From GWF2-43-63 sp035390965 (GTDB lineage: Bacteria > Bacteroidota > Bacteroidia > Bacteroidales > DTU049): DNA of 15,243 nt. The DNA lies in contig DAOPKE010000063.1 in NCBI GenBank assembly GCA_035390965.1, forward strand, positions 1 to 15,243, read 5' to 3'. The translations under genes were made by a program, and so were the position numbers. The notes beneath the pieces were generated by a model. That model made no database searches. It saw nothing but the letters and a program-made list of their open reading frames with translations, and was not told the DNA's origin. How positions within the stretch are numbered: the first letter of the stretch is position 1; every line of letters begins with the position of its first letter. Positions 5,663-13,094 of this stretch are shown here, one piece after another.

Positions 5663-7537
5663 TTATTTTTTATCGAGCTGTTCAAAAATTGAGTTACGAC
5701 TTTGAAATTCAGGCACTATCGATTTCATTTTCCGCACAATTTCCGTCTCATTATTATCATTCAAAAGCAACGGGAAAACATTTACATCGGATTCGATAGC
5801 TGCTGCATCCCGGTTTTCTACACGCGCTATCATGATTCGTTCATGATAAGTCGGTAAAGTGTTTTCTTTGTCGGCCAGAAGTTCCTCATAAAGTTTTTCG
5901 CCTGGGCGAAGGCCAGTGAATTCAATCTGAATGTCCTTTCCCAACGTAAGCCCGCTCAATAATATCATTTTCTGAGCAAGATCGAGAATCTTTACCGATT
6001 TACCCATGTCGAAAATAAAAATCTCACCGCCCTGCCCCATTGTCCCGGCTTCAAGCACCAGACTAACTGCTTCGGGGATAGTCATAAAATACCTGGTAAC
6101 TTCGGTATCGGTAACAGTTACAGGGCCTCCTCTTTCAATCTGTTTTCTGAACAGAGGAATCACCGAACCGTTGGAACCAAGCACATTTCCAAATCGGGTA
6201 GTAATAAAACGTGTAAAGGATTTTTTATCATGTGCCTGCACATACATTTCTGCAATCCGCTTTGAGGCACCCATCACATTGGTAGGATTCACCGCCTTGT
6301 CAGTGGAAATAAAAACAAATTTCTGAGTTTTAAACTCCATAGCGAGATTGGCCAGCACACGTGTTCCAATCACATTGTTTCTTACAGCTTCAGCAGGATT
6401 TAATTCCATCATTGGAACATGCTTGTAGGCAGCTGCATGAAAAACAATAGCCGGCTTATACATATTAAATACCAGACGCATTTTTTGTTCATCGCAGATG
6501 TCCCCGATGATAATTTTATAGTCTTTGAAGCGGCGCTGATCAAGCTCATTCTGCAAATGAAACATCGGTGTTTCGGCCTGATCGACACACAAAAGCATAG
6601 CCGGATGAAACTCACAGACCTGCCTCACCAACTCGCTTCCGATAGAACCAGCCGCGCCGGTTATCAGAACAATTTTACCGGCAATATCCTGTCTCACTTT
6701 ATCATTCGAAATCTGAATAACATCGCGTTCCAGCAATTCTTCTATATTAATTTTACGAATCTGTTTAAAAGACAATTCACCATTAATCCAACGCCGCACC
6801 GGAGGAACAACCAGTACTTTTGTTTTATACTGCAGACACAAGTTGGTGATTTCAGTTTTTCGTGCCGGCGAAAGAGTCTGAATGGATAAAATGACATGAG
6901 CCACCTGATTCTGATTCAGCGTTTCTTCAAGTTTTTCGGCATTGTATATGGGAATTCCTTCAATTTTCTTTCCGGCTTTACGGATATCATCATCGAAAAA
7001 AGCAAGCACTTTGTATTTTGTTCCAGCATCTCGGTCGATAGCTCTTTTTGTAATAATACCACTTTCACCAGCCCCAAAAATCACTACCCATGTTTTATCT
7101 CTAGATGGGGCGCGCATTTCGAGAAATGCAACCTTAAGCAAAATGCGGTATCCAAGAATCAACCCGGCAGTCATCATCAGCTCAATAATAACAATGGAAT
7201 AGGGAACCAAATTCGGCCTGCCCAAAGCATAATACGAAACAACATTGCCAATCACAAAAAGCAGACTGCCAAGGATGATGGTCGCTGAAATACGGATTGC
7301 ATCGGTAGTACTGGTGTATCGGATAATGTTTTTAAAAGTTCCGAAAAACAAAAACAGCAGCAGACGAGTCGCCAATATGACCAGAAAACTGATTTCCATG
7401 AAATGAATTTCATGTGACGGCACCTTAAAATTGAAACGAACCTGAAAGCTGATGTAAACCGAAAAAAGAACTATACAAAGGTCGAACAGAAGTATAGCCC
7501 AGCGAGGAATGAAACGATCAGTAAAAACGTTTTTCAA
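5663..7537 (-). CDS. Membrane-bound nucleotide-sugar 4,6-dehydratase (WbpM/FlaA1/CapD type)
   Basis: This 624-residue protein has about four N-terminal membrane segments (residues 13-135). A first Rossmann domain follows with VVIFGAGESG near 151-160. The catalytic short-chain dehydrogenase domain carries the NAD(P) loop TGAAGSIGSE at 293-302, HAAAYKHVPMME at 367-378, STDK at 411-414 and MGASK at 422-426, where Met replaces the usual catalytic Tyr as in the WbpM/FlaA1 group. It ends with GLRPGEKLYEELL near 542-554. Such enzymes dehydrate UDP-GlcNAc as an early step for surface polysaccharide or glycan synthesis at the inner membrane. The start codon appears to be TTG at 7537 (MKNVFTDRF...PRWAILLFDL fits the family); the next in-frame Met, residue 47, would remove a membrane segment. 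No other polysaccharide genes adjoin it. Confidence 0.93.
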   Translation of the reverse strand: MKNVFTDRFIPRWAILLFDLCIVLFSVYISFQVRFNFKVPSHEIHFMEISFLVILATRLLLFLFFGTFKNIIRYTSTTDAIRISATIILGSLLFVIGNVVSYYALGRPNLVPYSIVIIELMMTAGLILGYRILLKVAFLEMRAPSRDKTWVVIFGAGESGIITKRAIDRDAGTKYKVLAFFDDDIRKAGKKIEGIPIYNAEKLEETLNQNQVAHVILSIQTLSPARKTEITNLCLQYKTKVLVVPPVRRWINGELSFKQIRKINIEELLERDVIQISNDKVRQDIAGKIVLITGAAGSIGSELVRQVCEFHPAMLLCVDQAETPMFHLQNELDQRRFKDYKIIIGDICDEQKMRLVFNMYKPAIVFHAAAYKHVPMMELNPAEAVRNNVIGTRVLANLAMEFKTQKFVFISTDKAVNPTNVMGASKRIAEMYVQAHDKKSFTRFITTRFGNVLGSNGSVIPLFRKQIERGGPVTVTDTEVTRYFMTIPEAVSLVLEAGTMGQGGEIFIFDMGKSVKILDLAQKMILLSGLTLGKDIQIEFTGLRPGEKLYEELLADKENTLPTYHERIMIARVENRDAAAIESDVNVFPLLLNDNNETEIVRKMKSIVPEFQSRNSIFEQLDKK

Positions 7538-7539
7538 AA

Positions 7540-7569
7540 CAAAGATATTTCTACAAATTTACAAACAAT
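7540..7569 (-). promoter_or_regulatory. Putative promoter of the dehydratase gene
   Basis: On the minus strand, ATTG (7569-7566), an 18-base spacer and TATCTTTG (7547-7540) fit the Bacteroidota pattern. This would place transcription start almost at the TTG start codon. A second exact box, TAAATTTG (7561-7554), lies just upstream and would give a leader of roughly 12 bases. Which one is used cannot be decided from sequence. Confidence 0.45.
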
Positions 7570-7650
7570 TTCAAGAGTGGATAATTTGTTGAAAAATGCT
7601 TGCTGACAAAGAATTTGGTTTCGACCTGCATAGATTTATTTTATACGAAC

Positions 7651-7670
7651 GTGTGAAAACAAAATCACAC
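7651..7670. repeat. Small inverted repeat upstream of the dehydratase gene
   Basis: GTGTGA (7651-7656) and TCACAC (7665-7670) are perfect 6-base arms around AAACAAAA. The site lies about 90 bases upstream of the dehydratase promoter boxes and between two genes. It could be a regulator site, but chance is not excluded. Confidence 0.3.
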
Positions 7671-7711
7671 TTACGCATGCAATAAAAGTTTATAACAGAC
7701 TGATAATAAAC

Positions 7712-7741
7712 AAAAAAGCCCTCTGAAATCCAGAGAGCTTT
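7712..7741 (-). terminator. Intrinsic terminator after gcvT
   Basis: On the minus strand, AAAGCTCTCTG (7741-7731), a five-base loop and CAGAGGGCTTT (7725-7715) pair over 11 bp with one U-G wobble, followed by T residues to 7712. It sits 41 bases after the gcvT stop. Confidence 0.85.
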
Positions 7742-7781
7742 GTAAAAATGAAATATCAGATTTTTCTGTTTTATGTGATTC

Positions 7782-8885
7782 TTAACCCTTGTAAAAAGGC
7801 GTTTTCACAACCGCAGCTTTCAGCAGTTTATCGCGGACTTTGATATAAATCTCAGAACCGGTTTTGGCCATTTCGAGCGGAACATAACCCATGCCAACAC
7901 CAATTTTCACGCTCGGGCCCATGGTTCCGGAAGTCACATGGCCAACCACAGTGCCATCTGCTTTGCAGATTTCGTACTCATGACGCGGGATTCCTTTGTC
8001 GATCATTTCAAAACCAACGAGACGACGTTTGGCACCGCCATTTTTCAGAGCAAGATTATAATCTTTGTCGATGAAATTTTTTGTATCCGTAAACTTGGTG
8101 ATCCAACCCAATCCAGCTTCAATGGGAGCGGTAGTGTCGTCGATATCATTGCCATAGAGACAGAATCCCATTTCGAGGCGCAGGGTGTCGCGGGCAGCCA
8201 AACCGATGGGTTTGATGCCAAATTCAGCGCCGGCTTCAAAAACAGCTTTGAAAATTTTGGCTGCATCAGCATTTTTCATGTAAATTTCGCATCCACCGCT
8301 GCCGGTATAACCGGTTGTGGCAAAAATAACATCTTTAACACCGGCAAATTCAATCACTTTCACGGTATAGTATTCCATGTCGGTAACCGTTGTAGCCGTG
8401 AGTTTCTGCATAGCTTTAAGCGCAAGGGGTCCCTGTACGGCCAACTGAGCATAATCATCAGATTCATTTCTGAAATCTACGCCCACTTTCAGTCCGAATT
8501 TTTCGGCATGCGGAGCCATCCAGTTCCAATCTTTATCGATATTGGCAGCATTGACTACGAGCAGATAATTGTCGGCTGCAATGCGATAAACCAGCAAATC
8601 ATCAACGATTCCACCCTTTCCATTTGGCAGGCAGGAATACTGAACTTTGCCATCAACAAGCACTGAAGCGTCGTTGCTGGTCATATGCTGAATGAAATCG
8701 AGGGCTTTCGGTCCCTGAACCCAGAACTCGCCCATATGAGAAACATCAAAAACGCCAACACCTTTGCGAACAGTTTCGTGTTCAACACTAACACCTTCGA
8801 ATTGCAAAGGCATGTAGAAGCCGGCGAATTCAACCATTTTGGCGCCCATTTCCTCGTGAAATTTTGTGAATGCAGTTGTTTTCAT
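7782..8885 (-). CDS. gcvT: Aminomethyltransferase, glycine cleavage system T protein
   Basis: This 367-residue protein matches the T protein along its whole usual length. It transfers the methylene group from aminomethyl-lipoyl H protein to tetrahydrofolate, releasing ammonia. Visible motifs are GVFDVSHMGEFWVQGP (44-59), HMTSND (67-72), GGIVDDLLVYR with the conserved acidic pair Asp95-Asp96, GYTGSGGCEIY (192-202), ARDTLRLEMG (231-240) and the C-terminal ALKNGGAKRRLVGFEM and HVTSGTMGPS of the second domain. The start ATG (MKTTAFTKFH) follows a promoter box at 26 bases. gcvH and gcvP are not in the window, so the system is split in this genome. No glycine riboswitch is seen in the short leader. 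Confidence 0.97.
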   Translation of the reverse strand: MKTTAFTKFHEEMGAKMVEFAGFYMPLQFEGVSVEHETVRKGVGVFDVSHMGEFWVQGPKALDFIQHMTSNDASVLVDGKVQYSCLPNGKGGIVDDLLVYRIAADNYLLVVNAANIDKDWNWMAPHAEKFGLKVGVDFRNESDDYAQLAVQGPLALKAMQKLTATTVTDMEYYTVKVIEFAGVKDVIFATTGYTGSGGCEIYMKNADAAKIFKAVFEAGAEFGIKPIGLAARDTLRLEMGFCLYGNDIDDTTAPIEAGLGWITKFTDTKNFIDKDYNLALKNGGAKRRLVGFEMIDKGIPRHEYEICKADGTVVGHVTSGTMGPSVKIGVGMGYVPLEMAKTGSEIYIKVRDKLLKAAVVKTPFYKG

Positions 8886-8911
8886 TTCTATTGAATTTTT
8901 CAGAATTGTTG

Positions 8912-8945
8912 CAAAGGTAAATGAATTATTAAATCCATGATCAAA
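8912..8945 (-). promoter_or_regulatory. gcvT promoter
   Basis: TACCTTTG (8919-8912, minus strand) is an exact -7 box, with TTTG (8945-8942) 22 bases upstream as a -33 element. It lies 26 bases before the gcvT ATG. Confidence 0.65.
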
Positions 8946-9014
8946 ACTTGATGAAAATTACAACAGACACATTGAATTGATTAGCGTAACAACAACGTAG
9001 CACAGCCGATAATG

Positions 9015-9041
9015 AAAAAAGCGCCCATTCAGGCGCTTTTT
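9015..9041 (-). terminator. Intrinsic terminator after the M3 peptidase gene
   Basis: On the minus strand, AAAAAGCGCC (9041-9032), a six-base loop and GGCGCTTTTT (9025-9016) form a 10-bp stem ending in a T-run to 9015. It lies 56 bases after the peptidase stop codon at 9098. Confidence 0.85.
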
Positions 9042-9097
9042 ATGCTTCTACACCAATAAACCCAAAAACCTATGAAAATAATTTTGATGCAGCAGTA

Positions 9098-11212
9098 TTA
9101 TTTTTTAAAACCCCGGTTACGCAACAACGCATCAACCAATGGCTCACGGCCACGGAATGCAACATACATTTCCATTGGATCTCGTTTACCGCCCGGAGCC
9201 AACACTTCGTGACGGAATTTTGCAGCCAGTTCCTTATTAAAAATATCACCTGACTCTTCAAAAGCTTCGAATGCGTCACTATCAAGCACTTCACTCCAGA
9301 CATAACTATAATATCCGGCAGAATAACCACCGGCGAAAATATGATTGAAATAGGTGGAGCGATATCTCGGAAGAATTTCTTTCATCAATCCAAGTCTGTC
9401 CATCGATGCTTTTTCAAATGCAAGAATATCAAGATTGCTGGCATTTTCAAGTGTATGATAATCCATATCAAGAACAGCCGCCGCAATAAATTCAAGCGTG
9501 GCAAAACCCTGATTGAAATTACCGCTTTTTTCGATTTTGGCAATCAGTTCATCCGGAATCACTTCTCCTGTTTTGTAGTGTTTGGCATACAATTTCAGCA
9601 TTTCGGGATGCCGAGCCCAATGCTCCATTACCTGCGAAGGTAATTCAACAAAATCGCGCGGTACATAACCCGAAAGACGCTTGTATTTGACATTGCTGAA
9701 AAAACCATGAATAGCATGGCCAAATTCGTGGAAAAAAGTCAATGTCTCATCCAGATTCAACAAAGCCGGTGAATTGGCTGTAGGTGCAGTAAAGTTCATT
9801 ACAATACTAACCACCGGAGTAATATTCTGTCCGTTTCTTACATACTGATCACGGTAGGATGTACACCAGGCACCCCCACGTTTCGAAGCACGCGGATGAA
9901 AGTCCATATACAAAACGGCCAGATGCTGATTGTTGGTGTCCAAAACTTCATAAACAGTTACATCTTTGTGATACACCGGTAAATTGTCAATTTTTTTAAA
10001 TGAAATATCATACAATTTATTACTGAGTAGAAAAATTCCTTCACGGACATTGTCGAGACTAAAATATGGACGCAGCATTTCTTCGTCAAGATCGTATTTT
10101 TCTTTACGTATTTTTTCGGCATAAAACCACCAATCCCATGGCTCCAGCAGGAATTTGCCACCTTCCTTATCAATCATTTTCTGCATTTCAGCAGCTTCGG
10201 CTTTTCCAACAGGAAGCGCGGCATCCCACACAGTCTGAAGAAGATCATAAACCTTTTCCGGAGTTTTTGCCATATTACGGTCGAGGATAAACGAGGCATG
10301 ATTGAGATAACCAAGCAATTTGGCGCGCTCCAGACGCAATGATACAATCTGGGTAATATTTTGCTTATTGTCGTTTTTATTGTTATTGTCACCACGCATG
10401 AAATATCCCTTGTAGATTTTTTCACGAAGGTCGCGACGTTCAGAATACTGAAGAAAAGGGATCAGACTTGGTTTGTCAACAGTAAACAACCATTTTCCCT
10501 CCATTTTATTTTGCTTTGCTGCTTCCGAAGCGGCATCAACAACACTTTGCGGAAGACCAGCAAGATCTTCATTCTTTTCAATCACCATTTGAAAAGCATT
10601 GTTATCCGCCATCACATTATCGCCAAACTGCAACTCAAGCAAAGACAATTTCTCATTGATTTCGCGTAAACGCTCCTTGCCTTTTTTGTCAAGATTTGCA
10701 CCGCTTCTTACAAAATCGAGGTAAATGATTTCTGTGAGTTTTTTCTCTTCAGGATTCAGGCCACTGCGATTGTTATAAACTGTTTGAATGCGTTTGAACA
10801 ACTTTTCATTAAGCATGATGTCGTCGCTGTGTTTCGACATTTTCGGGGCCATTTCCTGAGCCAGATTTTGCATCGAATCATTGGTGTTGGCTTCCAACTG
10901 ATTGTAAAACACAGAGCTCACACGAGAAAGCATCTGACCACTGGCGTCGTATTTTGCAATAGTATTTTCGAAAGTAGCTTCGTCTTGGCTGTTTGCAATA
11001 GAATCTATCTCAAGCATCTGCTGCTTCATTCCCTCTTCGAGCGCCGGCTGATAATGTTCGAATTTGATTTTATCAAACGGAGGTACTCCAAACTGGGTGT
11101 TGAATTCCGAAAAGAAGGGATTGTCCTTATTCTTTTTATCGGCACCACCACATCCTGCGATGAGTATCATGACTACATAAGGCATTGCTTTCAATGAGAA
11201 AATGTTTTTCAT
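9098..11212 (-). CDS. M3-family zinc metallopeptidase lipoprotein (Dcp-like)
   Basis: This 704-residue protein is a thimet-oligopeptidase-family enzyme, closest in layout to peptidyl-dipeptidase Dcp or oligopeptidase A. A lipoprotein signal ends LIAGC (Cys21), so it should be anchored in the envelope rather than cytoplasmic. The family entry segment NPFFSEFNTQFGVPPFDKIK follows at 31-50. The long helical region carries FLQYSERRDLREKIYKGY near 253-270. The zinc motif is HEFGH at 495-499 inside DETLTFFHEFGHAIHG, with the likely third ligand Glu523 in DFVELPSQ. The C-terminal segment FNHIFAGGYSAGYYSYVWSE contributes to substrate binding in this family. It probably degrades short peptides outside the cytoplasm. 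It has its own promoter box and terminator. Confidence 0.95.
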   Translation of the reverse strand: MKNIFSLKAMPYVVMILIAGCGGADKKNKDNPFFSEFNTQFGVPPFDKIKFEHYQPALEEGMKQQMLEIDSIANSQDEATFENTIAKYDASGQMLSRVSSVFYNQLEANTNDSMQNLAQEMAPKMSKHSDDIMLNEKLFKRIQTVYNNRSGLNPEEKKLTEIIYLDFVRSGANLDKKGKERLREINEKLSLLELQFGDNVMADNNAFQMVIEKNEDLAGLPQSVVDAASEAAKQNKMEGKWLFTVDKPSLIPFLQYSERRDLREKIYKGYFMRGDNNNKNDNKQNITQIVSLRLERAKLLGYLNHASFILDRNMAKTPEKVYDLLQTVWDAALPVGKAEAAEMQKMIDKEGGKFLLEPWDWWFYAEKIRKEKYDLDEEMLRPYFSLDNVREGIFLLSNKLYDISFKKIDNLPVYHKDVTVYEVLDTNNQHLAVLYMDFHPRASKRGGAWCTSYRDQYVRNGQNITPVVSIVMNFTAPTANSPALLNLDETLTFFHEFGHAIHGFFSNVKYKRLSGYVPRDFVELPSQVMEHWARHPEMLKLYAKHYKTGEVIPDELIAKIEKSGNFNQGFATLEFIAAAVLDMDYHTLENASNLDILAFEKASMDRLGLMKEILPRYRSTYFNHIFAGGYSAGYYSYVWSEVLDSDAFEAFEESGDIFNKELAAKFRHEVLAPGGKRDPMEMYVAFRGREPLVDALLRNRGFKK

Positions 11213-11226
11213 GTCTTATTTTTCTG

Positions 11227-11234
11227 CAAAGCTA
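11227..11234 (-). promoter_or_regulatory. -7 promoter box of the M3 peptidase gene
   Basis: TAGCTTTG on the minus strand matches TAnnTTTG exactly and lies 14 bases before the ATG. A TTTG at 11254-11251 is 16 bases upstream, closer than usual for a -33 element. Confidence 0.55.
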
Positions 11235-11387
11235 CAATCTTAATAAATATCAAAACATCTGATAATTAATAAAATATACTGACACTTGGTTTTCACAAAC
11301 CGATGGCAGATAAAAATATGTACGCAATGGAAATTATTCGCTTAAAGTCAAATAATTATGGACTATAATGCTGCAAAGCATCACAGA

Positions 11388-11969
11388 TCAGGGTTTTGGA
11401 GGGCTGCAGGGGTCGCAGGGAAAAGAATACAGCAACTTATAACCAGACCACGAACCATCTCCAACGGTTATTTTTCCATATATTCTCTCATAATATTTCT
11501 GACAACCGGGATTGGGAGGCCATTTGCTGCCTTCGGTATAAACCAGAAAATAATCATAACTACCTTGATGCAAAACAACGGTAAAACATCCATTCTCATC
11601 GGTTGAAACAATAACAAAATCGGATTTGTCGTCAACGTTCACAAATTTAATTTTCTGTGAAACCAATAAATGCTCCTGATTGAACTCCTTTTCAATGTCA
11701 GGTGTAGGCCTGGCTCCTCCGCAATAACGCAGCTTATAAAAAGCAGTGCCACTGGCAATCTCTTCCTTTTTCCAATTCCGACCATCCTGATTCGAAGCAT
11801 TATTATCAACAATCAATGCTTCAGCCGGGTCAACGGCCACCGCAGTATCCCGAAATTGCTCTTCTGCAACAATACTGTCCGATGTTTCCCTGACAACTTC
11901 TTTTTTGTGTTTGCAGAAATTCATTGACCCCATAATGATGGCAAGCAAAACAATGTGCTGGATTTTCAT
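11388..11969 (-). CDS. Putative lipoprotein with conserved-looking cysteines, function unknown
   Basis: I chose the ATG at 11969 (MKIQHIVLLAIIMGSMNFC) over the one at 11990, because a -7 promoter box ends only two bases upstream of the latter. This gives 193 residues. The N-terminus is a hydrophobic signal ending NFC, a poor lipobox, so lipidation is plausible but not certain. The middle is polar and acidic. The folded part starts at FYKLRYCGGARPTPDIEKE, continues with FVIVSTDENGCFTVVLHQGSYDYFLV, which looks like a small transthyretin or carboxypeptidase-regulatory-like beta-sandwich, and ends with cysteines in WPPNPGCQKYYE and FPCDPC. Five cysteines in the mature domain suggest disulphides in the periplasm. 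I do not recognise a characterised family. It is probably monocistronic. Confidence 0.75.
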   Translation of the reverse strand: MKIQHIVLLAIIMGSMNFCKHKKEVVRETSDSIVAEEQFRDTAVAVDPAEALIVDNNASNQDGRNWKKEEIASGTAFYKLRYCGGARPTPDIEKEFNQEHLLVSQKIKFVNVDDKSDFVIVSTDENGCFTVVLHQGSYDYFLVYTEGSKWPPNPGCQKYYERIYGKITVGDGSWSGYKLLYSFPCDPCSPPKP

Positions 11970-11991
11970 TTTCTGAGAATTGTAAAACATA

Positions 11992-12024
11992 CAAACTTAC
12001 ACAATTTTTTCAGGCAGCAACAAA
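11992..12024 (-). promoter_or_regulatory. Promoter of the cysteine-containing lipoprotein gene
   Basis: On the minus strand, TTTG (12024-12021), a 21-base spacer and TAAGTTTG (11999-11992) give full -33 and -7 matches. The box sits 22 bases before the preferred ATG at 11969. It is divergent from the corA promoter, which lies about 80 bases to the right. Confidence 0.6.
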
Positions 12025-12082
12025 TACAATTAACTGTTTAAATAAAAGAACGGTCAATCCGCGAAAAAAATGCATTAGCACT

Positions 12083-12112
12083 ATTGCTGTTTTAATAATT
12101 GTTTTACTTTTG
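12083..12112 (+). promoter_or_regulatory. corA promoter
   Basis: ATTG (12083-12086), an 18-base spacer and TACTTTTG (12105-12112) fit the Bacteroidota consensus. The transcript would have a leader of roughly 55 bases before the corA start. I see no M-box-like magnesium riboswitch in it. Confidence 0.55.
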
Positions 12113-12157
12113 CAAAAAACTTAACCGGGATGTAGCAATCCATAAATAAAACCAGGA

Positions 12158-12164
12158 AAGGAGG
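12158..12164 (+). promoter_or_regulatory. Perfect Shine-Dalgarno sequence of corA
   Basis: AAGGAGG lies six bases before the corA ATG. It is the best ribosome-binding site in the window and unusual for this phylum, where most genes start without one. Confidence 0.7.
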
Positions 12165-12170
12165 CGGCCT

Positions 12171-13082
12171 ATGATTGAACAGATCAGGCTTGACAAAGTA
12201 AAGTGGTTACATATTCTTTATCCATCTGATGAAGATTACAATCTCCTGATAAACGAATACCATTTTCACCCCCTGGATATTGAGGACTGCAAAACACGGG
12301 CGCAGCGATCGAAAATTGACATCTACGATGATTACTATTTTCTGATTCTGCATTTCCCCTATTTCGATAAAATCAACCGCTTTATCAAAGTCAAGGAAAT
12401 AAAAATTTTCTGGGGCGAAGATTTTATCATTACCATTGGAAGTGCCCACTGGGTTATCAGGGACTTATTTGAGGAACTCCGCCGGCAAATAAATGATGGT
12501 CAGATTGATGAAGATCTGTCATCATCAGATAAATTACTGTATCGCATTCTGGAATCGCTGATGAAAGAAACGCAGGTCATTCTTCAACGAACCGATACAG
12601 AAATTGATTTGATCAATAAGGAAATGTTCAGCCGCAATGCAGATAAGATCATTGAAAAAATATCAATTACAAGAAAAAATGTAATCCTGCTCAATACAAC
12701 TTTCAAACCGCAGCTACGGCTGTTCCACAAATTTGAAAGTGGCGAAGTCAAAGGATTTGCCGAAGACATGGAAGATTACTGGGGAAATATTCTCGACTAC
12801 TATCAGAAAAACTGGGATATGATTGAAGATGATGGCGAACTGCTCGAAGGACTCTCGAAAACATTTGACTCGATGCAGGCCAATCGCACCAACGAAATCA
12901 TGAAAATGCTCACATTCATCAGCACAACATTACTGCCGATGACATTTATCACCGGATTATACGGAATGAATGTGGCATTGCCGTTTGGCGAGCATCCCTT
13001 TGCGTTTTCAATGATAATAGGCATCATGGCTCTGATCGTTATTTTTCTGATTCTCTATTTCAAACGAAAACGCTGGATGTAA
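12171..13082 (+). CDS. corA: CorA-family divalent metal (Mg2+/Co2+) transporter
   Basis: This 303-residue protein has the CorA layout: a soluble N-terminal alpha/beta domain to about residue 100 (FHPLDIEDCKTRAQRSKIDIYDDYYFLILHFP), a long helical stalk at about 115-245 (ILESLMKETQVILQRTDTEID; MQANRTNEIMKMLT), a first membrane helix at about 246-263, the selectivity signature YGMN at 264-267, a second membrane helix at about 278-297 and a basic tail KRKRWM. The family forms homopentameric channels in the inner membrane for passive Mg2+, Co2+ or Ni2+ uptake. The loop after GMN is VALPFGEHPF. Start choice is secured by the strong Shine-Dalgarno sequence. The DMT exporter gene follows after 12 bases, so the two form an operon. 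Confidence 0.95.
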   Translation: MIEQIRLDKVKWLHILYPSDEDYNLLINEYHFHPLDIEDCKTRAQRSKIDIYDDYYFLILHFPYFDKINRFIKVKEIKIFWGEDFIITIGSAHWVIRDLFEELRRQINDGQIDEDLSSSDKLLYRILESLMKETQVILQRTDTEIDLINKEMFSRNADKIIEKISITRKNVILLNTTFKPQLRLFHKFESGEVKGFAEDMEDYWGNILDYYQKNWDMIEDDGELLEGLSKTFDSMQANRTNEIMKMLTFISTTLLPMTFITGLYGMNVALPFGEHPFAFSMIIGIMALIVIFLILYFKRKRWM

Positions 13083-13094
13083 TCAAAGGAATCA

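Noticed and set aside
5310..5705. Plus-strand reading frame of 131 codons over the hairpins and the tRNA
   Set aside because: It runs through the palindromes and antisense to tRNA-Ser and into the end of the dehydratase gene; the protein shows no domain.
7938..8666. Plus-strand reading frame of 242 codons opposite gcvT
   Set aside because: It is a shadow on the antisense strand of a clearly identified gene, with no start signal or recognisable motifs.
8886..8911. Possible glycine riboswitch before gcvT
   Set aside because: Only 26 bases separate the promoter box from the ATG, too short for a glycine aptamer.
11293..11312. Weak inverted repeat GGTTT/AAACC after the cysteine-protein gene, as a terminator
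   Set aside because: The stem is only five pairs of mostly A/T sequence and is not followed by a clear T-run on the minus strand.
12113..12157. Possible magnesium-sensing riboswitch in the corA leader
   Set aside because: The leader is only about 55 bases and lacks the long conserved helices of the M-box class.
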